DNA from: Pseudomonadota bacterium | GTDB lineage: Bacteria > Desulfobacterota > Desulfobacteria > Desulfobacterales > Desulfobacteraceae | Direction: 5' to 3' | Length of the DNA: 33,844 bases | Assembly: GCA_018821535.1 (NCBI GenBank) | Contig: JAHJLV010000038.1 | Location: 1 to 33,844 of the forward strand | Shown here: positions 24,137 to 32,300 of the stretch, piece after piece | How the letters are laid out: every line of letters begins with the position of its first letter | Position numbering within the stretch: the first letter of the stretch is position 1 | Translations under genes and position numbers: made by a program | Notes under the pieces: model-generated | What the model saw: only the letters and a program-made list of their open reading frames with translations | Databases searched by the model: none | Told to the model about the DNA's origin: nothing

Positions 24137-25537
24137 ATGGTCTACGCACTGTTTTTTATAATGCTTTTGTTTCTCGCTTTTCTCTGGGTCTGGATCCGAT
24201 CCCGAACCACATGGAAAAAGCATGGTTCCTCAAATGAAATAGTTGTTGCATTTTTCCATCCCAATGCGTTGTCTGGCGGGGGAGGAGAAAGGGTTCTGTG
24301 GGTGATGATTGATGCCCTGCAGAGAAGGGACAGGGCCCGTAAAGATGATAAAAAGATTCGGTACGTGATCTATCATTCAGCCCCGGTCCCGAATTCATTT
24401 ATTGAAGCGTCTGAAAAAATTCATTCACAATTCAATATCCAACTGCAGCGCCCTGTGGAATTTGTCCCTGTCGTGAAATCACATTTGATTGATGAAAAAA
24501 GATACCGTCGTCTGACAATGATAATGCAGTCAATCGGTTCCATCCGGCTGGCATGGGAATGTCTGACCCGGCTTTGCCCTGATTATTACATCGATACAAC
24601 CGGATTTGCCTTCTGCTATCCGCTCGCCAGGATTGCCGGCTGCAAAATCATGACATACACACACTACCCCGCTGTCAGTACCGACATGTTATCTTTCGTC
24701 CGTTCCGGAACAGCAGCCCATAATAACAGCGGGATCATAGCACGAAGTGTATTGCTGACAGGAATCAAAGTGTTCTATTACCGCATTTTTTCTTATGCAT
24801 ACTGCCTCTGTGGGAAATGCACCCACCTGGTCATGGTGAACTCTTCATGGACATCATCCCATATCATGTCGATATGGGCCCGGCAGGATGTTCATATCGT
24901 TTTCCCGCCAGCGCCTGTTGAAGATTTGATGAAATTGCCGTTAAATTCACGTCAGAACAATATCGTTTCCGTGGCTCAATTCCGCCCTGAAAAGAGACAC
25001 GATTTCCAAATCCACATTTTTGCCGAAGTGTTGAAAACCTGCCGTCAGGCAGGTATCAAAGAAGAACCAAAATTGATTTTCGTGGGTGGGTGCCGCAACG
25101 AAGCAGATCAACAGCGGGTTATGGATTTAAAAAAATTAACCCGGCAACTGGGTGTCGAAAACCAGGTCACTTTTGAACTCAATGCCTCATATGAGAAGCT
25201 GAAAGCATACCTTGGATCGTCGAAAATTGGTCTGCATGCCATGTGGAACGAGCATTTTGGTATCAGTGTTGTGGAGTATATGGCCGCAGGCTGCATTGCT
25301 GTGGCCCACAGGAGTGGCGGCCCCGCAATGGATATCATTATCCCTGCACATGACGGCCCCATTGGATTTCTTGCAGATTCCATGGAGACATACGTTGCCG
25401 CATTATGCGCCATTCTTCTTGGAGACTTGTCTAAAAAAGACCTTGAAAAAATACAAATCCGCGGGCGTGAGCAGTGTCAAATATTTTCTGACAAGTCTTT
25501 TGCTGAAAAAGTTCAGGAATTGATGGTCTTTGAATGA
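24137..25537 (+). CDS. ALG11-like GT4 mannosyltransferase with N-terminal membrane anchor
   Basis: 466 residues, end-to-end match to the eukaryotic ALG11 pattern (alpha-1,2-mannosyltransferase that adds the fourth and fifth mannose on the cytosolic ER face). An N-terminal hydrophobic helix (about 2-20) is followed by VVAFFHPNALSGGGGERVLW (GGGGER at 47-52), FNIQLQRPVEFVPV, QSIGSIRLAWE, PDYYIDTTGFAF, THYPAVSTDML, VMVNSSWTSSHIMSIW, VSVAQFRPEKRHDFQI, FVGGCRNEADQQRV and the EX7E motif MWNEHFGISVVEYMAAG (E372, E380), then HRSGGPAMDI. Human ALG11 has nearly the same blocks (FFHPYCNAGGGGERVLW, HYPTISTDML, NSSWTLNHI, GQFRPEKNH, IGGCRNKDDELRV). No intron or frame break. AAGGA before ATG 24137 is a bacterial ribosome site. 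Divergent from the ALG2-like operon. Confidence 0.92.
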   Translation: MVYALFFIMLLFLAFLWVWIRSRTTWKKHGSSNEIVVAFFHPNALSGGGGERVLWVMIDALQRRDRARKDDKKIRYVIYHSAPVPNSFIEASEKIHSQFNIQLQRPVEFVPVVKSHLIDEKRYRRLTMIMQSIGSIRLAWECLTRLCPDYYIDTTGFAFCYPLARIAGCKIMTYTHYPAVSTDMLSFVRSGTAAHNNSGIIARSVLLTGIKVFYYRIFSYAYCLCGKCTHLVMVNSSWTSSHIMSIWARQDVHIVFPPAPVEDLMKLPLNSRQNNIVSVAQFRPEKRHDFQIHIFAEVLKTCRQAGIKEEPKLIFVGGCRNEADQQRVMDLKKLTRQLGVENQVTFELNASYEKLKAYLGSSKIGLHAMWNEHFGISVVEYMAAGCIAVAHRSGGPAMDIIIPAHDGPIGFLADSMETYVAALCAILLGDLSKKDLEKIQIRGREQCQIFSDKSFAEKVQELMVFE

Positions 25538-25547
25538 GACAGACTTT

Positions 25548-25658
25548 ATGGGGATTGCTCAGCAACGCATGAAGAACTATTTTAAGGGAAAAAAACCGGT
25601 AAAGACTTTTGGAGACCTGCTTCTATCCCAGCTTGGAGATGATGATTTTAAACCATAA
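25548..25658 (+). CDS. Small ORF or gene remnant after the ALG11-like gene
   Basis: 36 codons: MGIAQQRMKNYFKGKKPVKT followed by FGDLLLSQLGDDDFKP. The frame is open and the composition looks protein-like, but there is no clear ribosome site and I recognise no family. It may be the tail of a lost gene or a small peptide. Confidence 0.25.
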   Translation: MGIAQQRMKNYFKGKKPVKTFGDLLLSQLGDDDFKP

Positions 25659-25667
25659 TGTTTTTCG

Positions 25668-25750
25668 TCGGCTAATGTTTATGCCATGGTCAATACTATG
25701 ACAGGATTCACACATAGAGGGGGCTTTCACCCCATGAGTTTACGCTTATG
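25668..25750 (-). mobile_element. Second truncated group II intron 5' end
   Basis: Minus-strand copy of 181-274: GGGGTGAAAGCCCCC hairpin, then GTGAATCCTGT and ATTAGCCGA. Similarity ends at the same ATTAGCCGA as in the first copy, and here no reverse-transcriptase sequence follows. The 5' terminus near 25750 is degenerate. The 361-base gap 25538-25898 holds this, the ORF at 25548-25658 and a 27-codon frame at 25748-25831 (MQENLDFKMYRWHIEAEKMK then LIKNKGS), probably a gene tail. Confidence 0.6.
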
Positions 25751-25898
25751 CAAGAGAATCTGGACTTTAAGATGTATCGATGGCATATTGAGGCTGAGAA
25801 AATGAAATTAATAAAAAATAAAGGCAGTTGATAATTTGATCATCATAACCTAAAGGTCACGTATTGAAAAAACGGATAAGGTATCATAAAACTAAATC

Positions 25899-27056
25899 AT
25901 GAGTGAATATCAATATTATGAATTTTTGGCCATTGACCGCCCGCTGACATCTGAAGAGACATCGGCTTTACGCAAGCTTTCCACACGGGCTCAGATTACA
26001 CCGGTCAGTTTTACCAACGAGTACAATTGGGGTGATTTTAAAGGCGATCCAGACAAGCTGATGCAGCAATATTTTGATGCCCACGTCTATGTGGCCAACT
26101 GGATGACAGCCATTTTTATGGTGCGCCTGCCCATCGAAGCGCTTTCTAAAGAAATGGCCAAAGCCCTGGCGGTGAATTACACGCTGGATTTCAAGGCTGT
26201 TCAAACCCATTGGATTATTACCTGGAGCCTGGAAGAGTCTGAAAATTATGACCGTTTTGGCATGGAAAACGGCCGGGACTGGATGGCACGATTGGCCCCG
26301 GTGAGGGATGAGCTGCTGCGCGGAGACATCCGCAGCCTGTATATCGGTTGGCTGGCATCTGTGACCGCTGAAATGCCGGGCGATGATGAAATGGAACCCC
26401 TATTGTTAAGCGGACTGGGGAATTTAACCTCATCCCAGCAGGCACTGGCCCAATTCCTGGAGGTGGACCCGGATATATTGGCGGGAGCAGGTATGGGCAG
26501 TCCAGACCTTAAGGACGGAGAACTTTCTCAAAAACAGATGGATCAATGGATCAATGGCCTGCCCCAGGATGAGATGAAGGCCGTCATGAAACAGATCCTT
26601 GAAGGCAGAGGGCAGCAGGCAGAACGGACTGTCAGAAACCGCTTCATGGCATGGCAGCACAGTTTGAAGAAGGGTAATGCCAAAGCCCCCCGGCAGCGCA
26701 CAGTGGGCGAACTGCGAAAGAACGCCAAAATAGCTGAAAAAATACGCCTTGAACAGGAAAAAAACAACCGGGAACAACGGGAAATCCAACGTCGCAAGGA
26801 GAGAGAAGCATATTTGAAGAATCTGTCCAAAGATTTTCCAAGCGCATGGAAGTCGGTTCGCCAGACGGTGAAGCGGGGATCAGGGCTGGCTTATGACCAG
26901 GGCTGTTCCGCCCTTGTTGATATGCATGAAGCGTATTCACTCGTCGGAAGCCAAAAGCGCTTCCAGCAGGACTTGAACAAATTTATGACCAGCCACATGC
27001 AGCGCAAGGCTTTGATTCAACGGCTGGTAAAAACCGGGGTATGGAAGGAAAGATAA
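25899..27056 (+). CDS. Uncharacterised cytosolic protein
   Basis: 385 residues. I recall the N-terminus (SEYQYYEFLAIDRPLTSEET, TRAQITPVSFTNEYNWGDFK) from unnamed hypothetical proteins across Proteobacteria, but no function. There is no signal peptide or membrane helix. Residues about 275-310 are strongly charged and helical (ELRKNAKIAEKIRLEQEKNN, REQREIQRRKEREAYL), probably a coiled coil. The following gene starts four bases after its stop and is likely co-transcribed. Start ATG 25899 is chosen by the conserved SEYQYYEF opening. Confidence 0.7.
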   Translation: MSEYQYYEFLAIDRPLTSEETSALRKLSTRAQITPVSFTNEYNWGDFKGDPDKLMQQYFDAHVYVANWMTAIFMVRLPIEALSKEMAKALAVNYTLDFKAVQTHWIITWSLEESENYDRFGMENGRDWMARLAPVRDELLRGDIRSLYIGWLASVTAEMPGDDEMEPLLLSGLGNLTSSQQALAQFLEVDPDILAGAGMGSPDLKDGELSQKQMDQWINGLPQDEMKAVMKQILEGRGQQAERTVRNRFMAWQHSLKKGNAKAPRQRTVGELRKNAKIAEKIRLEQEKNNREQREIQRRKEREAYLKNLSKDFPSAWKSVRQTVKRGSGLAYDQGCSALVDMHEAYSLVGSQKRFQQDLNKFMTSHMQRKALIQRLVKTGVWKER

Positions 27057-27060
27057 GGAT

Positions 27061-28266
27061 ATGGACACGTTGGACAAAATGATCGAGCGAATTATTTCAC
27101 AGGCATCTGGTGATGATGAGGTGCTCCGTGCCTTTGTGCAGCTTCTGAAGGATCATGTCAGGCTGCCGGCCGATGGCTTTATTATCGGAGAGCCGGTTCT
27201 GGTTACAGCCATTGAGTATAACGATAATGTACGCCGCGGGTTGACAGCAAGAATCCGCCGTGAGGATGGTTCAGACCATGTAGTCGGCCTGGGTGAGGTC
27301 ATGTTCTCCGAAACGTTTACAGGTGGACAGGCCATTGCTGCCTTTCGCAAGTGGCTCGGCCTGGATCCTTTCTGCGTTGAAGGTCAGACTGCTTCCCAGC
27401 CCAGGCAGTACCACAAGGCTACCAAAGATGATATCGACCTGAGTAAGCCGGTTGAACTGGTTATCCTCTCGGTCAAAGAGCGGACCGCCCGATGCCAGCT
27501 GCCCGACAGCGACAGGATCATTACACTGCGTGCCGGCACGGTTTATGATGAAGTGCCAGGCCATATTGTCACGGTCAGCCCCAAAAAGCAGTGGCGCTAT
27601 GGCGGGCATCCTTATCTTTCAGGAGAGATTGAATCCTCCCGTCTGGATGTTCAAGCGCTAAAACTCATACCGCTTGGTCTTGCAGACAGGGGAATCTGGG
27701 ATCCCCGGGAACACGATTGGGGAGAAGAAGATGCGCCCATGGGAGAATGGGAAAAGTTAATCATTGCCCGCGGCCCTTGCCCAATGTTCGAGATGGAGCA
27801 GGTGATGCCCGGCGAATCCGGGAATGATCCCTTTAATGATCCCATTAGTCAGGCTGTTGACCATAGGTATGCCGGGAAAAAGGCTGAAGCCAGAAAAATT
27901 TTAATGGATTTGTGCCAGGCAGACCTGCGCTGCCTGGATGCACATTCACATCTGGGGCATCTTGTTTTTGATTATTATCCACAAAAGGCCATTGAACACT
28001 ATGAAACCGGTCTTCGTATCGGTGAACTGTCCCTGGGAAATGATTTTGCCGGTGTGCTGGCCTGGGGCTTTATGGACAACCGTCCGTTCCTGCGCTGCAT
28101 GCAGGGATATGGCTTGTGCCTGTGGCGTCTGGGCCGTTTTAAAGAGGCTGAACATATCTTTAACCGGATGCTCTGGCTGAATCCGACTGACAACCAGGGA
28201 GCAAGATTTTCGCTGGATGAGGTAAAAGCCGGGATCTCCTGGGAAGACAGCGAAAACAGAGGGTAA
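27061..28266 (+). CDS. Uncharacterised protein with TPR-like C-terminus
   Basis: 401 residues. The first 120 residues are mixed and soluble; about 130-200 looks like a small beta-rich domain (PVELVILSVKERTARCQLPD, IITLRAGTVYDEVPGHIVTV). Residues about 265-390 contain TPR-like helices: YAGKKAEARKILMDLCQADL, AHSHLGHLVFDYYPQKAIEHY, LCLWRLGRFKEAEHIFNRML followed by WLNPTDNQGARF. It is likely translated with the gene before it. Function unknown; a protein-protein adaptor is possible. Confidence 0.65.
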   Translation: MDTLDKMIERIISQASGDDEVLRAFVQLLKDHVRLPADGFIIGEPVLVTAIEYNDNVRRGLTARIRREDGSDHVVGLGEVMFSETFTGGQAIAAFRKWLGLDPFCVEGQTASQPRQYHKATKDDIDLSKPVELVILSVKERTARCQLPDSDRIITLRAGTVYDEVPGHIVTVSPKKQWRYGGHPYLSGEIESSRLDVQALKLIPLGLADRGIWDPREHDWGEEDAPMGEWEKLIIARGPCPMFEMEQVMPGESGNDPFNDPISQAVDHRYAGKKAEARKILMDLCQADLRCLDAHSHLGHLVFDYYPQKAIEHYETGLRIGELSLGNDFAGVLAWGFMDNRPFLRCMQGYGLCLWRLGRFKEAEHIFNRMLWLNPTDNQGARFSLDEVKAGISWEDSENRG

Positions 28267-28336
28267 TCAACTGAAATGAAAAACAAAGTGAAGAACCTCA
28301 TTTTTTCACATTATTATAGATAAAAAGGACACTGCA

Positions 28337-28547
28337 ATGTTTGAGAATCTGTTTTCATTAGAAGGACGGACAACACTTATAACCGGCGGATCACGCGGGA
28401 TTGGAAAAATGATAGCTGCCGGTTTTGTTGCACAGGGAGCCAGGCTGGCTGATTTTGATGAATTTTCTGAAGCCGGCTGGGATAGGAGATTATGTGGTTG
28501 GAGATACGATTGCTGTTGACGGCGGGCATGCCTATGCCAAGCTGTAA
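28337..28547 (+). pseudogene. Short-chain dehydrogenase/reductase, internally deleted
   Basis: AAGGA and ATG 28337 start MFENLFSLEGRTTLITGGSRGIGKMIAAGF, the NAD(P)-binding TGxxxGxG of SDR enzymes. About 35 codons later the frame jumps by +1 to GDYVVGDTIAVDGGHAYAKL, the SDR C-terminus, ending at TAA 28545-28547. The catalytic Ser-Tyr-Lys middle (about 180 residues) is missing. The stop abuts the stop of the converging acyl-CoA ligase. Confidence 0.8.
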
Positions 28548-30074
28548 TTACAGGTACAGTCCGCCATGCGCTTGCTTGACCTTATCCCGGTCTATCCCGC
28601 CTGCCTGGTTTTTGGGAAGTGCATCCACAAAAACGACCTGTTGTGGCTTCTTATACCGCGCAATCTTAGTGCCCACAAATTCAATGAGCGTCTTCTCCGA
28701 CAGGTGCTGACCTGACCTTAAAACACAAATCGCCTTTATGGCTTCACCCCATTTTCTGTCTCTCACACCGATAACACACACTTCCATTATCGCGTCATGC
28801 TGCAGAATAGCAGCCTCCACCTCGGCCGGATAAACATTCTCCCCACCCGGCTTGATCAGTTCTTTTTGTGCTTTTCGTTTAACATACCAAAGATACCCTT
28901 CTTCATCAAATTTTCCGATGTCCCCGGTATGGTGCCACCCGTTCCGGAAAGTATCCGCAGTGTCATTTTCAAGTCCCCAATATCCAAGAAAAACAGTTGG
29001 GGACCGGACGCAGATTTCTCCGGGTTCACCTGTTGGCACTTCTTGATCCGTATCATCAAAAAGTTTTACTCTTGCCAATATGCTTGGTTTTCCGGCACTG
29101 CCCGGTTTTTCATTGTATGTGGCTCTTGAAACACCCATGGCTTCAGTTTGTGCAAAACCGACATGGAAGGTACATTGGGGGGCGCACTGCCGCAATCTTT
29201 CGATGGTTTGAGGCCCTTCCATGCCAGAGGCATTCCTCAGGGTGGAAAGGTCATAATCGCCTGTTTCATATGTGTCCAGCAGCGTGTTCAATATGGGCGC
29301 AAAGGTAAAAATAAGAGTTCCTTTTTCCTGTTTAATCAGTTCCAGTGTCTCTTCTGGTAAAAATTTTTCAGTAATGACATTTTTGCCGCCTGCATGCATG
29401 ACAGAAAGCGCCTGTGTCAGCCCGGCCACATGGAAAAGCGGCAGAAAACCCATACAGCAGTCATCCTTGCCAAGTTTGTATTGAAGAATGGATAAAAGAT
29501 TACAGTGAATCAGATTGGACTGACTCAGCAAAGCGCCGCGGGGCCGACCTTCCACTGCTGCCGTGTGAATGATGACATACCCGTCATCCGCGCAAACTTC
29601 AAAAAAAGCATCTGCACCCTCTTTCATATACAAGGTGCTCAACGGCATAAACCCCTGGCAGGGGTCTCCCTCTCCGATCAGAAACAATTTGTATGAAAAA
29701 TCACTTTTCGCCAGGACAGATCTGGTTGTTTCCTGGAATGATGCTCCGGCAAAAATAAATTTAGGCGAGCAATCATTTAAAATGTATTCCAGTTCGTCTT
29801 TTTGCAGTCGCCAGTTTACGGTCAGGACAATTGCGCCTGTTTTGGCCGCAGCACCATATAGAATCATATAATCAGCGCTGTTATATGCCATGACAGCCAC
29901 ACGGTCTCCCCTTAAGAGACCCTGGGCAGCAAAACCTGCAGCCAGATGGTCTACTTTTGTCTTGTATTCGTAAAATCCAATCCGTTTTCCATTAAACACC
30001 AGGCAGTCCCGGTCTTTATTGGTTTTGGCATTCCGGCAAATAAAATCATAAATTGTAAAATCGGAAATATTCAT
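28548..30074 (-). CDS. AMP-forming acyl-CoA synthetase/ligase (ANL superfamily)
   Basis: 508 residues. The ATP-binding A3 loop is at about 171-184 but reads HTAAVEGRPRGALLS instead of the usual TSGTTGxPKG. GFAQTEAMG (about 305-313), YWGLENDTADTFRNGWHHTG with D-I-G (about 379-384), VKRKAQKELIKPGGENVYP and a catalytic Lys in IARYKKPQQVVFVDALPKN are all typical. It forms acyl-CoA from an organic acid, ATP and CoA; the acid is not predictable. AAGGAG five bases before ATG 30074 decides the start over ATG 30101. Loss of the TTG in A3 may affect activity. Confidence 0.87.
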   Translation of the reverse strand: MNISDFTIYDFICRNAKTNKDRDCLVFNGKRIGFYEYKTKVDHLAAGFAAQGLLRGDRVAVMAYNSADYMILYGAAAKTGAIVLTVNWRLQKDELEYILNDCSPKFIFAGASFQETTRSVLAKSDFSYKLFLIGEGDPCQGFMPLSTLYMKEGADAFFEVCADDGYVIIHTAAVEGRPRGALLSQSNLIHCNLLSILQYKLGKDDCCMGFLPLFHVAGLTQALSVMHAGGKNVITEKFLPEETLELIKQEKGTLIFTFAPILNTLLDTYETGDYDLSTLRNASGMEGPQTIERLRQCAPQCTFHVGFAQTEAMGVSRATYNEKPGSAGKPSILARVKLFDDTDQEVPTGEPGEICVRSPTVFLGYWGLENDTADTFRNGWHHTGDIGKFDEEGYLWYVKRKAQKELIKPGGENVYPAEVEAAILQHDAIMEVCVIGVRDRKWGEAIKAICVLRSGQHLSEKTLIEFVGTKIARYKKPQQVVFVDALPKNQAGGIDRDKVKQAHGGLYL

Positions 30075-30325
30075 GGCATCTCCTTTGTATATCTGCATCA
30101 TCGCATAACACTCAGGGGTGGAATGATATGCGTCAGGTATGTTTTATTGTTTTTGAACGTGTAGATTTCGTACCAGCATTTTCAAGTTCTGTAAAGTTAT
30201 TTGAAAATCCGGAAACTGAAAAAAAGGATTCTGCAGCAGCTGCTGTGCAGGTTACTTGAGGTTCCTTGCCTTGACTTCCGAATACGAAAATCATAGACTT
30301 ATTTTTTTTTAACTGATGAGGTGTT

Positions 30326-31213
30326 ATGGGAATCAAAGAAAAGCACTTTGGGCCGGTCTGGTTTATTCCCGGGGAAAACAAAGGGAAGTATCCGTATTGT
30401 CATTCACTTTATATTGAAGAGGCCGGGATATTGATAGATCCTGCTTCCAACCGGGAGCGCCTTTTGCAGCTCAAAGAAGGCCCCGGGGTCAAAGAGATCT
30501 GGCTCAGCCACTGGCACGAGGATCACCAGATGCATCTGGACCTGTTCGAAAATATTCCAGTCTGCATCATGGAAAGTGATGCTGCGCCTTTATCTGATCT
30601 TGAAACCTTTATAAATGCCTATGGGGTTGATGAAGAACATAAAGAACACTGGCGCCCCTTCCTGCTTGATACCTTCCATTTCAAACCCAGAAAACCTTCC
30701 CGGTTTTTAAAAGACGGGGAATGGATCGACCTGGGTTCTACCCGGGTCAAAGTGATTCATGCTCCCGGACACACTCCGGGGCACACGGCATTTTTGTTTG
30801 AAGCGCCTGAGCTTCTTTTTCTGGGGGACTATGATCTCTCCTGGTTTGGCCCCTGGTATGGGGATGTGGATTCCAGCATTGAACAAACCATAGACTCGGT
30901 GAATAACCTTCGAAAAATCCCTGCAAAAACATGGATAACCTGCCATGAAACAGGTCTTTTTGAAGAAGAACCCGGAAAATTGTGGGACAGTTATCTGGAA
31001 GTGATCGATACCCGGGAAAAAAAGCTGCTGGATTTTCTTAAAACACCCGGAACATTATCACAGGTTGTCCAGGCCTGTATCATTTACGGCAAACCCCGGG
31101 AACCTAAGTATTTCTTCGAATTCGGGGAAAAAGCCCACATGAAAAAGCACCTGGAAAAACTGATGCGAGAAAACAAAATTTTCATTAAAAATGAAAAATA
31201 TTGTATTCAATAG
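30326..31213 (+). CDS. MBL-fold metallo-hydrolase
   Basis: 295 residues. The zinc motif HxHxDH is clear in LSHWHEDH (His62, His64, Asp66, His67); further ligands are HAPGHTPGHT (glyoxalase II/MBL motif), FLGDYDLSWF (bridging Asp) and ITCHETG. The C-terminus (KKHLEKLMRENKIFIKNEKY) is winged-helix-like, as in LACTB2-type proteins. GAGG four bases upstream of ATG 30326. It stands alone between the divergent acyl-CoA ligase and an HTH remnant; a role in hydrolysing a thioester or lactone is only guesswork. Confidence 0.9.
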   Translation: MGIKEKHFGPVWFIPGENKGKYPYCHSLYIEEAGILIDPASNRERLLQLKEGPGVKEIWLSHWHEDHQMHLDLFENIPVCIMESDAAPLSDLETFINAYGVDEEHKEHWRPFLLDTFHFKPRKPSRFLKDGEWIDLGSTRVKVIHAPGHTPGHTAFLFEAPELLFLGDYDLSWFGPWYGDVDSSIEQTIDSVNNLRKIPAKTWITCHETGLFEEEPGKLWDSYLEVIDTREKKLLDFLKTPGTLSQVVQACIIYGKPREPKYFFEFGEKAHMKKHLEKLMRENKIFIKNEKYCIQ

Positions 31214-31269
31214 AGCTGCAATCCTGTTTGAATTACCAGCGACGCTTTTTTAATATTGTTCCCTCTTGA

Positions 31270-31440
31270 ACTTTTAAAGCAATTATAAGCGCTATCGGTG
31301 CCTATATCAGACATCAGCGGCTGGAACAGAATAAAACACAGGCTCAGGTCGCAGAAGATGCCGGAATAAATCGATGGACCTTAAGCCAGATACATGAAAC
31401 AGTCGAAATATCCTGGAAATACTTCAGAACCGGAATTTGA
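31270..31440 (+). pseudogene. XRE/HTH antitoxin-like remnant without start
   Basis: Frame from an in-frame TGA (31267-31269) to TGA 31438-31440, with no ATG, GTG or TTG at the head: IGAYIRHQRLEQNKTQAQVA then EDAGINRWTLSQI, a Cro/CI-type helix-turn-helix as in HipB-like proteins, then an unrelated tail HETVEISWKYFRTGI. Start and C-terminal half are gone. Confidence 0.6.
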
Positions 31441-31484
31441 GATCAGGCGCGTTGGTAAACATGAAATATTAAAGGAAAGGACCC

Positions 31485-31925
31485 ATGAGCAGACAGCACA
31501 TTGAAATACGGCAGTCATTTAATGCACCTGTTGAAACCATATTCACTATTTTAACAGACCATGAATCTTTTGGAAACGTGATAGCGACAAAAATCCGGCG
31601 GGTGGTCGATTCTCCGGAAGAAAACAAGAACGGAGCCGGTTCTGTCAGGCGGGTCTTTTCTTCTATGCTTCCTGCTTTTGAAGAAACCGTTATCACATTT
31701 GAACCCCATTCTCTGATGGAATATGTGGTCAGCAAGGGCAGTCCCATTAAAAATCATATCGGCAGAATGGAATTCTCAGAAGAGAATGGAATAACCCGGC
31801 TTTGTTATTTTATCGACTTTGACCCAAGGCTGCCCTTTATGTTCCTTGGCCCTGTTTTGAAATCAGCCATTGAAAAACCCATGCGCAAAAGCCTGGAAAA
31901 ACTTTCTAAACGCTATGTCCCATGA
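31485..31925 (+). CDS. SRPBCC-family (START/polyketide-cyclase-like) protein
   Basis: 146 residues: IRQSFNAPVETIFTILTDHE at the N-terminus is the standard SRPBCC opening, followed by RVVDSPEENKNGAGSVRR, ETVITFEPHSLMEYVVSKGS, NHIGRMEFSEENGITRLCYF and a C-terminal helix (GPVLKSAIEKPMRKSLEKLS). It should form a helix-grip cavity for a hydrophobic ligand. AAGGAAAGG before ATG 31485. Complete; ligand unknown. Confidence 0.88.
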   Translation: MSRQHIEIRQSFNAPVETIFTILTDHESFGNVIATKIRRVVDSPEENKNGAGSVRRVFSSMLPAFEETVITFEPHSLMEYVVSKGSPIKNHIGRMEFSEENGITRLCYFIDFDPRLPFMFLGPVLKSAIEKPMRKSLEKLSKRYVP

Positions 31926-31960
31926 CCTTGCTCTTCAGCGTCACAATAGGTAATATATAA

Positions 31961-31973
31961 TTGCATGATGCAA
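31961..31973 (+). promoter_or_regulatory. Small palindrome upstream of the ParD-like gene
   Basis: TTGCAT-G-ATGCAA (31961-31973), 45 bases before the ParD-like start, with AT-rich flanks (TAATATATAA). Probable antitoxin operator. Confidence 0.45.
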
Positions 31974-32017
31974 TGCTGTATGATATCTTTGTAAAAAACG
32001 TTTAAAGGAGGGAAGCC

Positions 32018-32233
32018 ATGACAACCGCCGTAAGAATCACCGACGAATTAGTTCGTGGAGCGAAGATTTTCAGCAAAATCGACAATCGTTCATTAACCGG
32101 CCAGATTGAACATTGGGCTCGGATTGGAAAATGTGCTGAAGAGAATCCAGATTTAACATACGGCTTGATTAAAGATATGTTCATTGGCCTCGCAGAATTT
32201 CATATCGTTTTTCCAGGGACCATCTTGAATTGA
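32018..32233 (+). CDS. ParD-like antitoxin, truncated C-terminus
   Basis: 71 codons with a strong AGGAGG site. Residues 1-58 match the ParD-like family (PF11903 type): MTTAVRITDELVRGAKIFSK, RSLTGQIEHWARIGKCAEEN, PDLTYGLIKDMFIGL. From about residue 58 the frame runs into sequence whose other frame encodes the toxin tail, giving an aberrant end AEFHIVFPGTILN. A deletion therefore removed the antitoxin C-terminus and most of the toxin. DNA binding may persist, but toxin neutralisation is no longer needed. Confidence 0.75.
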   Translation: MTTAVRITDELVRGAKIFSKIDNRSLTGQIEHWARIGKCAEENPDLTYGLIKDMFIGLAEFHIVFPGTILN

Positions 32234-32295
32234 TTATGATCGGTCCACATGAAAATTATTACAGGGATCTGAAAAACTACCTAGAGGCAAAATAA
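32191..32295 (+). pseudogene. RelE-type toxin, C-terminal remnant overlapping the ParD-like ORF
   Basis: In the +1 frame relative to the antitoxin: RRISYRFSRDHLELIMIGPH then ENYYRDLKNYLEAK and TAA at 32293-32295. It is homologous to the remnant at 15750-15829 (SHENFYRDLKKYLQH). No start and no N-terminal part. The deletion junction lies near 32190. Confidence 0.75.
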
Positions 32296-32300
32296 ATATT

